The position numbers and the translations under genes were made by a program. Below are positions 35,060-43,938 of a DNA stretch of 64,000 nucleotides, piece by piece. Each line of letters begins with the position of its first letter. Position 1 is the stretch's first letter. Source of the DNA: Deltaproteobacteria bacterium (GTDB lineage: Bacteria; Myxococcota; Kuafuiibacteriia; Kuafuiibacteriales; Kuafuiibacteriaceae); the NCBI GenBank assembly GCA_020632995.1, contig JACKEN010000008.1, positions 248,001 through 312,000 of the forward strand, read 5' to 3'. Below the pieces are notes generated by a model. That model saw only the letters and a program-made list of their open reading frames with translations. It ran no database searches and was not told the DNA's origin.

Positions 35060-36262
35060 GTGGCTGAGAGTGAGCTGAAGGTCATCCTGCGCGTCGCGTC
35101 CCGGCCGCACCACGCCGCCCGCGCCCTCGCCTGGCTCCACGCCGAGGTCGGCGGCCACCGGGTCACGGTGGTCGACGACGCGCGCGATCCCGCCGTCGAG
35201 GCGCGGCACCGGGCGCTCTGCCGCACGGTGGGCGCCACCCACCTGGGCCGCGCCGCGCGTCGAGCCTGGGCAACCAGGCTCGCCGACCGCTCCATCGACC
35301 CCGCCAAAGTCGAGGCCCTGCTCCTCGGCCCCGAGCACGCCTTCACCGCGGGCGCGGCGATGAACACCGCGCTCCTCCTCGCCGCGGGCGCCAAGGTGAT
35401 CGTCGTCGACGACGACGTGCTCCCCCTCGGCTGCCCCGCCGCCCCCGGTCCCGCGGGCCCACCCCAAGATCCCACCGCGCTCGCGGTGTTCCCGACCCGG
35501 CAAGCTGCCCTGCGCGCGCACCCCCTCCAGCGCGGCGTCCTGCGTGCCACGTGGGCGGAGGCCGGCGCCGGTGTCAGCGTCCTCGGGCTCCTGGGTGACT
35601 CCGGGATGCGCTCGGGGGTCGGCTACCTCGTGCGGGGTGGTGCAAGCCTGGTTGCCATGGCCGAGGACTGGGCGCGACTGGGCACGTCCCGCCAGGTGCT
35701 CCGGGCCGCCCCGAGCGTCACCCCCGGGCGCGCCCTCACCAGCGCGGCGTTGGTCCTCGATCAGCGGAACACGGCGCTCCCGCCGCTCCTCCCGGAGCTC
35801 CGGAACAGCGACGGCCTCTGGGGCGCGACCCTGCCCGAGCCGCCCCGGCACCTGCCGTGGGCGCTCGTGCACGCCCCCGAGCGCCGCCGCACCTCGCCCG
35901 AGGAGGCGCGGGCCCACCTGGTGGCGCCCCGAGCCTCCGAGTACCTCGCCCTGGCTGCGGGGGCCCTCCCGGACACCCCGGCCGGCTGGCAGGAGCTCCT
36001 ACGGCCCAGGTGGCGGGCGCACCTCGAGCGGGTGGCGGAGCGCCTGGACGACGCGCGCCGGACCGCCCCGGGCCACGCCGATGCATTTCACGCCCACGTG
36101 CAGGCCAGCCTGCGCGCGCTGGCCGCGGTCCCCGACCCGCCGCCCCCAGCCGACGTCAGCTGGGCCGCGCTGACCCGCCTCAGCCGACAGCAGCGCGAGG
36201 CCCGCGCCTCGTGGCCCGAGCTCGTGGCCCGGGTGATGCGTTCAGCCGATCAGCGAATGTAG
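35060..36262 (+). CDS. Glycosyltransferase-like (GT-A fold) protein
   Basis: 400 residues from GTG 35060. The N-terminal half resembles a nucleotide-sugar-binding fold: LKVILRVASRPHHAARAL, a strand with VTVVDDARDP, then FTAGAAMNTALLLAAGAKV and the acidic metal motif VIVVDDDVLPL near residue 115. This is the layout of family-2-like transferases (D-x-D). The C-terminal ~120 residues are helical and charged. No neighbouring sugar genes specify a substrate. The gene ends 13 bp inside the convergent small lipoprotein gene. Palindrome at 35642. Confidence 0.55.
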   Translation: MAESELKVILRVASRPHHAARALAWLHAEVGGHRVTVVDDARDPAVEARHRALCRTVGATHLGRAARRAWATRLADRSIDPAKVEALLLGPEHAFTAGAAMNTALLLAAGAKVIVVDDDVLPLGCPAAPGPAGPPQDPTALAVFPTRQAALRAHPLQRGVLRATWAEAGAGVSVLGLLGDSGMRSGVGYLVRGGASLVAMAEDWARLGTSRQVLRAAPSVTPGRALTSAALVLDQRNTALPPLLPELRNSDGLWGATLPEPPRHLPWALVHAPERRRTSPEEARAHLVAPRASEYLALAAGALPDTPAGWQELLRPRWRAHLERVAERLDDARRTAPGHADAFHAHVQASLRALAAVPDPPPPADVSWAALTRLSRQQREARASWPELVARVMRSADQRM

Positions 36263-36465
36263 GTCGCCCGGCCCTTGAGCAGCGTGCCGGGGTCGGGGCA
36301 CTGCGCCTGATCCGCAGTCACGATGGTCACGGTCGGCTCCGCGCCGTTCCGCACGATCGACCGGTTGTCGCGCCGCGGGCGCTCGACACTCGCTGAAGTC
36401 GAAGCGCATCCGGCCAGCGCGAGCGCAGCGGACAGGGCAAAGGCGTAGGTCGTCCAGCTCTTCAT
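36250..36465 (-). CDS. Small lipoprotein
   Basis: 71 residues from ATG 36465. MKSWTTYAFALSAALALAGC is a clean type II signal with lipobox L-A-G-C, leaving a mature protein of ~52 residues with two cysteines (lipid Cys and CPDPGT). No domain is recognised. The reading frame overlaps the stop of the glycosyltransferase-like gene. Confidence 0.6.
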   Translation of the reverse strand: MKSWTTYAFALSAALALAGCASTSASVERPRRDNRSIVRNGAEPTVTIVTADQAQCPDPGTLLKGRATYIR

Positions 36466-36895
36466 CGGTCCAGCATGAAGGCAACCGCACCGCCCCGACA
36501 AGGTGGGACGGCCTCGCATTGCAGCTGGCGTCGAGGGTCACCTCACCCGTTTGGGTGAGGGCGTCGACGTTTGAAACGTCTCTCAGCCTACCCGGCCAGC
36601 GACCACCACACGCTGAGTGGAAGCTATCTTGCAAACTCGGACTCCACCGGGTGTTGGCAGGGGGACGTGAACCAGTGCATCGTGGGTTCTTGCTTCACCC
36701 TCGGGCCTTGCGGCGCCCCCTGCCTCCCCTGAGGCGGCCAGACCAACCGCCCTGGCCCGTCGTCCGGCCCGCCGATCTGGCATGAGACGCTTGGGTCCAG
36801 CGACGCAAGGCCTGAGGCCTCGGGCCCCAGTCACGGGCCGGACCTGGCGGGTTCCGTTTCCCCCCGTGATCACCATCTGCTAAACAACCCCGGCG
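36466..36895. other. Intergenic region upstream of kdsC with a possible Cys-rich ORF remnant
   Basis: 430 bp. A frame from TTG 36571 to TGA 36732 reads 53 residues ending GCWQGDVNQC and CFTLGPCGAPCLP, like the C-terminus of the Cys-rich secreted proteins nearby but without a signal peptide. It may be a remnant. TAAACA at 36884-36889 could be a -10 box for kdsC. Confidence 0.3.
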
Positions 36896-37420
36896 ATGTC
36901 CCTGCCTCCCCATCCTGCCCAGATCGAGGCCCGGGCGCAGAACGTGCGTGTCCTGATGCTGGACGTGGACGGCGTGCTCACCGACGGGCGCCTGTGGTTC
37001 CTGGCCGACGGCACCGAGGCCAAGGCGTTCCACGTCCGCGACGGCCTGGGCATCCAGCTGATGTTGGCCTCGGGCTGCCAGGTGGCGCTGATCTCCGGCC
37101 GGGACAGCGTGGCCACCCGGGCCCGGGCGGAGGAGCTCGGAATACAGCTCCTCTATCTGGGGATCTCCGACAAGGTGGCCGCGTTCGAGGACGTCCTCGA
37201 GCGCCTCGGCCTCGAGCCCGAGAACGCGGCCTACGTGGGCGACGATCTGCCGGATCTGCCGATGATGGCGCGGGTCGGGCTGTCCTTCGCGGTGGCCGAT
37301 GCCGCCCCCGAGATCCGCTCCGCCGCCCACGTGGTGCTCCGGGTGAACGGGGGGCAGGGGGCGGTGCGGGAGGCGTGCGAGCGTATCCTGAAGGCCCGCG
37401 GCGCCTGGAACGTCACCTGA
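36896..37420 (+). CDS. kdsC: Kdo-8-phosphate phosphatase KdsC
   Basis: 174 residues, HAD superfamily. Motif I is VLMLDVDGVLTDGRLWF near residue 18 (D-x-D), motif II LISGRDS near 63, and motif IV VGDDLPDLPMMARVG near 113; SDKVAAFEDVL precedes. It removes phosphate from Kdo-8-P to give Kdo, the step between KdsA and KdsB. In most Gram-negatives it is next to kdsA; here it is 4.4 kb away behind lineage-specific genes. Confidence 0.96.
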   Translation: MSLPPHPAQIEARAQNVRVLMLDVDGVLTDGRLWFLADGTEAKAFHVRDGLGIQLMLASGCQVALISGRDSVATRARAEELGIQLLYLGISDKVAAFEDVLERLGLEPENAAYVGDDLPDLPMMARVGLSFAVADAAPEIRSAAHVVLRVNGGQGAVREACERILKARGAWNVT

Positions 37421-37479
37421 CGAACGTCCCATTGGGCCAGGCCCGCTCCCGTGGGTTATGATGCGGTTGCGGTCTGACG

Positions 37480-38100
37480 GTGGGTTTGTGGAAGTCCATC
37501 TTGCGCTCGCTGGGGCTGTCCAACGACGCGCGCGTTCGGATCAGCACCCCCGACATCGAGGTGACGCTCAGCGGTGACCCCGAGAAGGTCCGGCTCCTCC
37601 TCGGCGTGGTCCGCCACGAGCTCGAGATGAACCCGCGCCTCCTGGTGCGCGCCACGCCGTCCCCGAAGCGCCGCCGGGGCATGCCGGTCGTGAGCCAGGT
37701 GGTGCAGCCGACCGAGCTGGACGAGATGGACTCGCCCTACGCCCTCCCCGAGGCGGTGGTGCTCCCGGTGCCGGACGAGGACGTGACGGACGAGCGCGGT
37801 CGGGTGCGCCTGGCCGCGGTGCCGGCGCCGTCCGCGATCCCCGACGACGAGGTCACCGCCGACCCCGACGCGATGCTCCCGCCCATCTTCGGCGACGTGC
37901 CCTCGGAGGACACCATGGGCGACGGCCCCGACGCCGAGGCCACCGCGGTGGCGCCCAACCCGAGCGGCGCCGTCCCCACGGTGTCTCGAGGGCGCCCCTT
38001 CGTCACCGACGGTGGGCCGACCTTGATGCCGACCGACAGCCAGACCGCGGCGGCGCCGTCCCGAAGGGGCGGCGGCCGGAGCTCCAGCTCGAGCGGGTAG
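37480..38100 (+). CDS. Hypothetical protein with short basic N-terminal module and disordered tail
   Basis: 206 residues from GTG 37480. Residues 1-50 (GLWKSILRSLGLSNDARVRI, then SGDPEKVRLLLGVVRHELEM) look folded; the remainder is acidic and Pro/Ala-rich with no secondary-structure signal and ends in a Gly/Ser/Arg run. A TATGAT at 37457-37462 could be its -10 box. It is convergent with clpX. No function can be inferred. Confidence 0.6.
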   Translation: MGLWKSILRSLGLSNDARVRISTPDIEVTLSGDPEKVRLLLGVVRHELEMNPRLLVRATPSPKRRRGMPVVSQVVQPTELDEMDSPYALPEAVVLPVPDEDVTDERGRVRLAAVPAPSAIPDDEVTADPDAMLPPIFGDVPSEDTMGDGPDAEATAVAPNPSGAVPTVSRGRPFVTDGGPTLMPTDSQTAAAPSRRGGGRSSSSSG

Positions 38101-38119
38101 TCGAAGGCCCAGCAGCGGC

Positions 38120-39394
38120 TCAGGTGCCGGTCTGCTGGACTTCCTTCTGGATCAGGCGCGGCGGGCCGCCGTCGCGGATGCACTCGGGGGTGATGACCAC
38201 CTCCACCACATCCTTCCGGGCGGGGATCTCGTACATGACGTCGAGGAGCGCGCCCTCGAGGATCGCGCGGAGCCCGCGAGCGCCGGTGCCCTTGGCGATC
38301 GCCTTGTGGGCCACCGCCTCGATCGCGCCCTCGGCGAAGGACAGCTTGACGTTGTCGAGGTCGAGCAGCTTCTCGAACTGCTTCACCAGCGCGTTCTTGG
38401 GCTTGGTGAGGATGTCCTTCATGGCCTCCTCGTCCAGCTCGTTCAGGTAGGTGATCACGGGCAGGCGCCCCGTGAACTCCGGGATCATCCCGAACTTGAG
38501 CAGGTCCCCCGGCCGCACCTCCTGCAGGTACTCGCCGATCTTCTTGCTCTTCTTGGTCACGATCTCGGCCCCGAAGCCCATCGTCTTCTTGCCGATCCGG
38601 CGCTCGACGATCGTCTCGAGCCCGCCGAAGGCCCCGCCGCAGATGAACAGGATGTTCGTCGTGTCCATCTGCACGAAGTCCTGCTGGGGGTGCTTGCGCC
38701 CGCCCTTCGGGGGCAGGTTGGCCTGCGTCCCCTCGAGGATCTTGAGCAGGGCCTGTTGCACGCCCTCGCCCGAGACGTCCCGGGTGATGGACGGCGACTC
38801 GCTCTTCCGGGCCAGCTTGTCGATCTCGTCGATGTAGACGATCCCGCGGCTCGCCCGCTCGATGTCGTTGTCGGCCGCCTGCAGCAGGTTGACGAGGATG
38901 TTCTCGACGTCCTCGCCCACGTAGCCCGCCTCGGTGAGGGTGGTCGCGTCGGCGATCGTGAAGGGCACGTTGAGCATCCGGGCCAGGGTCTGGGCCAGGA
39001 GCGTCTTGCCGGAGCCGGAGGGCCCGATGAGGAGGATGTTGGACTTCTGGAGCTCGACCTCGTCCTTGTCCTTCTCCTCCTCCTTGTTGGACGCGATGCG
39101 CTTGTAGTGGTTGTGGACCGCCACCGCGAGGGCCTTCTTGGCCCGGTCCTGGCCGATCACGTACTCGTCGAGCACGGACTTGATCTCGGACGGGCGCGGC
39201 ACCTTGAAGGTCCCGTCGCCCCGGGTGTCCTTGTCCTGCTCCTCGGCGATGATGTCGTTACAGAGGCCGATGCACTCGTCGCAGATGTACACCGTGGGGC
39301 CGGCGATGAGCTTCTTCACCTCCTTCTGCGACTTGCCGCAGAACGAGCAGGTCAAGTTCCCGCCGTAGCCATCCTCACGCTTTCGGTCTGCCAT
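38120..39394 (-). CDS. clpX: ATP-dependent Clp protease ATP-binding subunit ClpX
   Basis: 424 residues from MADRKRE (ATG 39394). N-terminal zinc finger CSFCGKSQKEV...YICDECIGLC (four cysteines), AAA+ Walker A LIGPSGSGKTLLAQTLARML near 115, Walker B IVYIDEIDKLA, and the ClpP-docking loop as MGFGAE near 270. It unfolds tagged proteins and feeds them to ClpP. It is downstream of clpP by 75 bp, same strand, with tig first: the usual order tig-clpP-clpX. Confidence 0.98.
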   Translation of the reverse strand: MADRKREDGYGGNLTCSFCGKSQKEVKKLIAGPTVYICDECIGLCNDIIAEEQDKDTRGDGTFKVPRPSEIKSVLDEYVIGQDRAKKALAVAVHNHYKRIASNKEEEKDKDEVELQKSNILLIGPSGSGKTLLAQTLARMLNVPFTIADATTLTEAGYVGEDVENILVNLLQAADNDIERASRGIVYIDEIDKLARKSESPSITRDVSGEGVQQALLKILEGTQANLPPKGGRKHPQQDFVQMDTTNILFICGGAFGGLETIVERRIGKKTMGFGAEIVTKKSKKIGEYLQEVRPGDLLKFGMIPEFTGRLPVITYLNELDEEAMKDILTKPKNALVKQFEKLLDLDNVKLSFAEGAIEAVAHKAIAKGTGARGLRAILEGALLDVMYEIPARKDVVEVVITPECIRDGGPPRLIQKEVQQTGT

Positions 39395-39469
39395 CGGACT
39401 CCCACAATGACGCCTCAAACGGGCGTCACTTGCAATCACCTACAAGGTACTCGAAGCGCCGTGAGACGC

Positions 39470-40084
39470 CTAACCGTCCTTGGTGGACGTGACGAGGTCC
39501 TTGCGGTGCGCCACGACCTCGTCGATGAGCCCGTATTCCTTGGCCTCGATGGCCGACATGTAGAAGTCGCGGTCCCCGTCCTTGTGGACCTTGTCTACGG
39601 GTTGTCCCGAGTGCTTCGCGATGATCTCGTTCAGGGTCTGCTTGGTGCGCAGCATCTCCTTCGCGATGATCTCGATGTCCGACACCTGGCCGCGGCTGCC
39701 GCCGTGGGGCTGGTGGATCATGATCCGGCTGTGGGGGAGCGCCTTGCGCTTGCCCGCTGACCCCGCGGTCAAGATCACCGCGGCCATCGACGCCGCCATC
39801 CCCACGCAGATCGTGGTGATGGGGCACCGCACGTACTGCATCGTGTCATAGATGGCGAGGCCCGCGGTCACCGATCCACCGGGGCTGTTGATGTACAGGT
39901 TGACGTCCTTCTCCGGGTCCTCGGACTCCAGGAACAGGAGCTGCGCCACGATGACGTTGGCCACCATGTCGTCGATCTCGGTGCCCAGGAACACGATCCG
40001 GTCCTTCATCAACCGGGACCAGATGTCGTAGGCCCGCTCGCCGCGATGGGTCTGCTCGATGACGGTAGGAACCAGGTAGCTCAA
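39470..40084 (-). CDS. clpP: ATP-dependent Clp protease proteolytic subunit ClpP
   Basis: 204 residues. It begins LVPTVIEQTHRGERAYDIWS and has the active site Ser in VGMAASMAAVILTAG near 98 (usual GQAASMGA, so Gln and Gly are replaced by Met and Ala), His in MIHQPHGGSRGQ near 123 and Asp in DRDFYMSA near 172. The triad is complete, so it should be active as a 14-mer with ClpX. Its 282-bp upstream gap to tig may hold its own promoter. Confidence 0.98.
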   Translation of the reverse strand: MSYLVPTVIEQTHRGERAYDIWSRLMKDRIVFLGTEIDDMVANVIVAQLLFLESEDPEKDVNLYINSPGGSVTAGLAIYDTMQYVRCPITTICVGMAASMAAVILTAGSAGKRKALPHSRIMIHQPHGGSRGQVSDIEIIAKEMLRTKQTLNEIIAKHSGQPVDKVHKDGDRDFYMSAIEAKEYGLIDEVVAHRKDLVTSTKDG

Positions 40085-40366
40085 GGCTCAACTCCTCGGA
40101 AAAAGGGTCACGCCGGCCTCACCAGCGAGAACGGCAGCATCCGGAACACCGGCGTGGGCGGGGCTCTTCCGGAAGGTCTCGGTATGGTGGCTGGTGTCTG
40201 GGCTCGCGTCCAGCCCGGGCCCACCCGAAAAACACGACGAGAGGGGGGAGGACCTCGAGGGCCCGGGCCGGAACGCACCAGTACGGGGCACCAGGGTCGG
40301 TGGTCCGTACCGTCTTGCGTATAGGGGTCGGCGGATCGGGGCGGGGTTGTAGCCCCGCCTCAGGGC

Positions 40367-41773
40367 TCAGCCGTGGTCGTGGTCGTGATCGTGGTCGTGG
40401 TCGTGATCATGGTCGTGATCATGGTCGTGGTCGTGGTCGTGATCATGGTCGTGGTCGTGACCATGCTCCTCGGCGTCCAGCTCCTCCTGGGTCACCGTCC
40501 GCTCCGTCACCACCGCGGCCTCCACCACCATGTCCAGGGCCTTGTCCTGGCGCATGTTGTAGCGGAGCGACTCGAGCTGATCCGACTTCTTCAGCTGGAT
40601 CTTGAGGTCCTTCGGCTGCATCCGGTTCTCCCGGGCCAGCTCCTGGATCCGCCCATCGAGCTCCTGATCCGTGACCTCGATGCTCTCCTGACGGGCCACC
40701 GACTCGAGGAGCAGCATGCCCGCCACCTGCCGGGTCGCGCGCGGCCGCAGCTCCTCGCGCACCTTCATCAGGACCTCGCGCATCTGCTCCATCTGGTCCT
40801 TCGACATGCGCAGGCTGTCCTGCAGCAGGTAGTCCAGCTGGCGGTCCACCATCACCGGCGGGACCTCGAGGGGGTTCTTGTCGACCAGCGCCTCCATCAC
40901 CGCGTCGCGGAGCATCCGCTTGGCGCGGGCGTCCTCGCGGGTCGCGATGTTGGCGCGCAGGCCCTCCTTCAGCTCGGCCAGGGTGTCGTACTCACCCAGG
41001 TCCTGCGCGAAGTCGTCGTCCAGCTCGGGCAGGATCTTCGACTTGAGCTCCTTGAGGTCGACCTTCCACTCCACGGTCTTGCCGCGGACCTCCTCGGGGC
41101 CCTGGTCCTTCGGGAACACCAGCTCGAACTTCTTCTCGTCGCCGATGCTCATCCCGATGAGCTCGTCCTCGAAGCCCGCGATCATCTGGCCGGAGCCGAT
41201 CTCGACGGTGTAGTTGATGCCCTTGCCGCCCTTGAAGGTCTCGCCGTCCACGAAGCCGAAGAAGTCGATGACCGCGAGGTCGCCCTTCTCACACTCCTTG
41301 CGGTCGGTGATCGGCTCGATCACGGTGGCGCGCTCACGCAGGCCAGCCAGCTCGCGATCGACCTCCTCGTCGGAGACCTGCCGGATCTTCTTCTCGACCT
41401 CGAGCCCCTTGAAGTGCTCGACCGTGACCTCCGGCTTCACCTGCACGGTGACCGTGAACTCCAGGTCGGAGTCCTTGGCCAGCGCGGGGAACGCCTCGAT
41501 CCGCGGGCTGTCGATGGGGAAGAGGTCCTGGTCCTTCACCGCCTGGCGAAAGCCCTCGTCCACCAGGTGGCTCACCACCTGCTCCTCCACCGCCTGCTTG
41601 TAGAACTTCTCGAGGACGGGGCGCGGCACCTTGCCGGCGCGGAAGCCCTTGACCTTGGCCCGCTTGGCGAGGTCGCGGTAGGCGACGTCCAGCTCGCGCT
41701 TCACGTCGTCCCACGGGACGGCAACGGACACCTTCTTCTCCACGGAGGAGAGCGTTTCGACATCGACCTTCAT
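40367..41773 (-). CDS. tig: Trigger factor with C-terminal poly(His-Asp) tail
   Basis: 468 residues from MKVDVETLSS (ATG 41773). Ribosome-binding N-domain with GFRAGKVPRPVLEKFY near 50 (the GFRxGKxP signature), PPIase/FKBP-like middle (GDLAVIDFFGFVDGE, GQMIAGFEDELIGM) and chaperone arms. After EELDAEEHG the protein ends in about 15 alternating His-Asp pairs, encoded by a hexamer-like repeat (40373-40465). Such a tail is not part of ordinary trigger factors and recalls SlyD's metal-binding end; it could bind Ni2+, Zn2+ or Co2+. Confidence 0.96.
   Translation of the reverse strand: MKVDVETLSSVEKKVSVAVPWDDVKRELDVAYRDLAKRAKVKGFRAGKVPRPVLEKFYKQAVEEQVVSHLVDEGFRQAVKDQDLFPIDSPRIEAFPALAKDSDLEFTVTVQVKPEVTVEHFKGLEVEKKIRQVSDEEVDRELAGLRERATVIEPITDRKECEKGDLAVIDFFGFVDGETFKGGKGINYTVEIGSGQMIAGFEDELIGMSIGDEKKFELVFPKDQGPEEVRGKTVEWKVDLKELKSKILPELDDDFAQDLGEYDTLAELKEGLRANIATREDARAKRMLRDAVMEALVDKNPLEVPPVMVDRQLDYLLQDSLRMSKDQMEQMREVLMKVREELRPRATRQVAGMLLLESVARQESIEVTDQELDGRIQELARENRMQPKDLKIQLKKSDQLESLRYNMRQDKALDMVVEAAVVTERTVTQEELDAEEHGHDHDHDHDHDHDHDHDHDHDHDHDHDHDHG
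40373..40465. repeat. GTGGTC/GTGATC repeat encoding the His-Asp tail of trigger factor
   Basis: About 90 bp of CATGAC/CACGAC-type hexamers on the coding strand. Such an array can expand and contract by slippage, so tail length may differ between isolates. It uses GAT and CAT as well as GAC and CAC, against the general codon bias, which limits perfect repetition. Confidence 0.8.
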
Positions 41774-41814
41774 CTGTGAGCGTTCCTTCTCGGTCGCGCG
41801 CCGGATGGGATCAG

Positions 41815-41897
<83 letters not shown>

Positions 41898-41918
41898 GCC
41901 GCGGCGCGCGGAGGGCAG

Positions 41919-41947
41919 TAGCTACACGCTGGGGGGCGGGCTGTCGA
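41919..41947 (-). promoter_or_regulatory. Promoter of tRNA-Leu (and perhaps tig)
   Basis: TCGACA (minus strand of 41947-41942), 17 bp, then TAGCTA (41924-41919), 21 bp before the tRNA. The tRNA and the tig-clpP-clpX genes may be read from it together. Confidence 0.55.
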
Positions 41948-42029
41948 CCCAGAACCACTTCCCCTCGGCCCTCCAGGACCCCGGGTAAAACCCCGTCGAC
42001 GCGGCCCCCCACCGCGCTATGCCGCCCCC

Positions 42030-42707
42030 ATGACCCGGCGCGCAGTGGTGCTCCTCTCCGGCGGCCTGGACTCCGCCACCGTGGCCGCCTGGGCCCGGTC
42101 CGACGGCTTCGAGGTCCACCCCCTCACCTTCGAGTATGGGCAGCGCCACCGGGTCGAGATCGACGCGGCCCGGGCGGTGGCCCGGCAGCTGGGCCTGCCC
42201 GAGCCCCGGGTGGTCCGCCTCGACCTCGGCGCGGTGGGCGGCAGCGCCCTCACCGACCCCGGCCTGGACGTCCCCAAGGACGCCCTGGGGGACGGGATCC
42301 CGGTGACCTACGTGCCGGCCCGGAACACCGTCTTCCTGGCCGTGGCCCTGGGGTTGGCCGAGGTGCTTGGGGCCTTCGACCTGTTCTTCGGGGCCAACGC
42401 GGTGGACTACTCGGGCTACCCGGACTGCCGCCCCGCCTTCGTGGACGCCTTCCAGGCCCTCGCCAACGTGGCCACCAAGGCGGCGGTGGAGGGGGCTGGG
42501 CGCTTCACCGTGCACGCCCCGCTGATGACCCTCACCAAGGCCCAGATCATCCAGCGCGGGGTGGCCCTCGGGGTCGACTACGCGCTCACCACCAGCTGCT
42601 ACGACCCCGCCCCGGGCGGGGCCTGCGGCCACTGCGACAGCTGCCTGTTGCGCCGCCGGGGCTTCGAGGACGCGGGGGTCCCCGACCCCACCCGCTACGC
42701 CCGGTAG
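42030..42707 (+). CDS. queC: 7-cyano-7-deazaguanine synthase QueC
   Basis: 225 residues. The PP-loop is VVLLSGGLDSATVAAW at 6-21, the substrate motif GANAVDYSGYPDCRPAF near 131, and the zinc site is CYDP...GGACGHCDSCLLRRRGF (four cysteines). It converts carboxy-deazaguanine to preQ0 on the queuosine route. No other que genes are near. Start ATG 42030. Confidence 0.97.
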   Translation: MTRRAVVLLSGGLDSATVAAWARSDGFEVHPLTFEYGQRHRVEIDAARAVARQLGLPEPRVVRLDLGAVGGSALTDPGLDVPKDALGDGIPVTYVPARNTVFLAVALGLAEVLGAFDLFFGANAVDYSGYPDCRPAFVDAFQALANVATKAAVEGAGRFTVHAPLMTLTKAQIIQRGVALGVDYALTTSCYDPAPGGACGHCDSCLLRRRGFEDAGVPDPTRYAR

Positions 42708-42720
42708 GCCAAAGGATTGC

Positions 42721-43352
42721 GTGTCGGTGCAGATCCCCGTAAACCCAGGGCCGATGCGCGAGTGTCTGGGTTGGATCACCAACTGCCCGAACGAGCACAG
42801 CTGCCCGCAGAACTGGCTCGAGCTGGCGGTGTCCGAGATCCCCGCCGACGTGCACTGCCACGTATGCGGTCAGTCGGTGGCCCTGGTGCCCACCGAGGGC
42901 GAGCTGGAGCAGCGCGCGGCGCGCCAGGAGCTGGTGTCGTTCCCGGTGGTCCCCTGCGCGGGGATGGGCGGGGCGCAGCGCCCCGGGAACGGCGCGATGC
43001 CGCACCCCGTCCAGACCCCGCAGCCGTCGATGACCCCGCCCGCGCCCGCTCGCGCTCCCACCCCGCGCCGCAGCGGGTGTGGTTCTGCACCCTGGCCAAC
43101 GGTGAGTCCATCCGGGTCGACAAGGACACCATGACCGTCGGCCGCAGCCGCACCTGCGACATCGTCATCCCCTCCGCCAAGGTCTCGCGTCAGCACGCGA
43201 GCCTGTCGCTCACCGGCATCGACCTGTTCATCGAGGACCTCGGGAGCGCCAACGGGGTGTGGCTCAACGGCGAGAAGATCACCCGCACCCGGGTCAGCGA
43301 GGGCGACGTGTACACGATCTCCGACGAGACCCTCAGCTTCTCCATGCGGTGA
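42721..43352 (+). pseudogene. FHA-domain protein, one frameshift
   Basis: GTG 42721 (AAAGGA just upstream) opens a frame with a Cys-rich zinc-ribbon-like N-terminus (CLGWITNCPNEHSCP, DVHCHVCGQ) and a Pro-rich linker. Near 43040-43075 the frame is lost, and one frame over runs a full FHA domain: TVGRSRTCDIVIPSAKVSRQ, HASLS, LGSANGVWLNGEKI, to TGA 43352. The shift equals one missing base. The FHA residues R, S and H for phosphothreonine binding are intact, so either the assembly is wrong here or the loss is recent. It would bind kinase substrates. Confidence 0.75.
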
Positions 43353-43355
43353 GCC

Positions 43356-43897
43356 GTGCTGGCCCGCGGCGACTGCGAGCACACCTCCTTCTACTGTGAG
43401 GAGAACGTGCATCGGCTCCTCGGCCGCCCCGAGCTGGCGGAGCTGCCGCGCTGGGTCGTCTTCATCTCGAACGTCAAGAACTCTTGCGCCCTGTGGCAGC
43501 AGCGCGCCGCCGGCGCGGGCCGCTGGGTGATCTGGGACTACCACGTGGTGGTGATGGCCCGGCATGACGACGGCATCCGGGTCTACGACCTCGACAGCCG
43601 CCTCACCTTCCCGACCCCGCTCGCCGCCTACGTCACTGGCACCTTCCCCTTCGCGACCCGGATGCCGGCGAGCTGTCGCCCCGCTTCCGGGTGGTGCCGG
43701 CGGACCGCTTCCTCGCCACCTTCAGCTCGGATCGATCCCACATGCGCACGCCGGACGGCGGCTACACGTACCCGCCGCCCCCCTGGCCGCCGATCCAGGT
43801 GGAGGGCCTGCCGCCGAGCACCCTGGCCCGCTTCGTGGACATGAACACCCCCTTCGAGGGGGAGGTCATGGACCTCGAGGGCCTCCTGCGCCTGTGA
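43356..43897 (+). pseudogene. Protein N-terminal glutamine amidohydrolase (NTAQ1-like), one frameshift
   Basis: From GTG 43356 the frame contains CEHTSFYCEENVHRLLGRP, VVFISNVKNSCALWQQ, WVIWDYHVVVM and VYDLDSRLTFPTPL: the catalytic Cys (YCEENV), His (WDYH) and Asp (YDLD) of NTAQ1 are all kept. Near 43655 the frame shifts by one missing base and continues in FRVVPADRFLATFSSDRSHM, PPPPWPPI and MNTPFEG to 43897. NTAQ1 turns N-terminal Gln into Glu in the N-degron pathway and is mainly eukaryotic. The full-length conservation argues for a functional gene if the shift is an artefact. Confidence 0.8.
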
Positions 43898-43938
43898 GGG
43901 TTGCTCGCGCCCCGCGTGTTCTGCACCCTGGACTGGTG

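Noticed and set aside
40373..40465. A regulatory repeat array or non-coding repeat
   Set aside because: The repeat lies in frame at the end of tig and encodes an uninterrupted His-Asp tail before the stop codon.
42721..43897. Programmed -1 frameshifting in the FHA and NTAQ1 genes
   Set aside because: No slippery heptamer or downstream pseudoknot was evident, and seven other genes within 10 kb have similar breaks, so a shared technical or decay cause is simpler.
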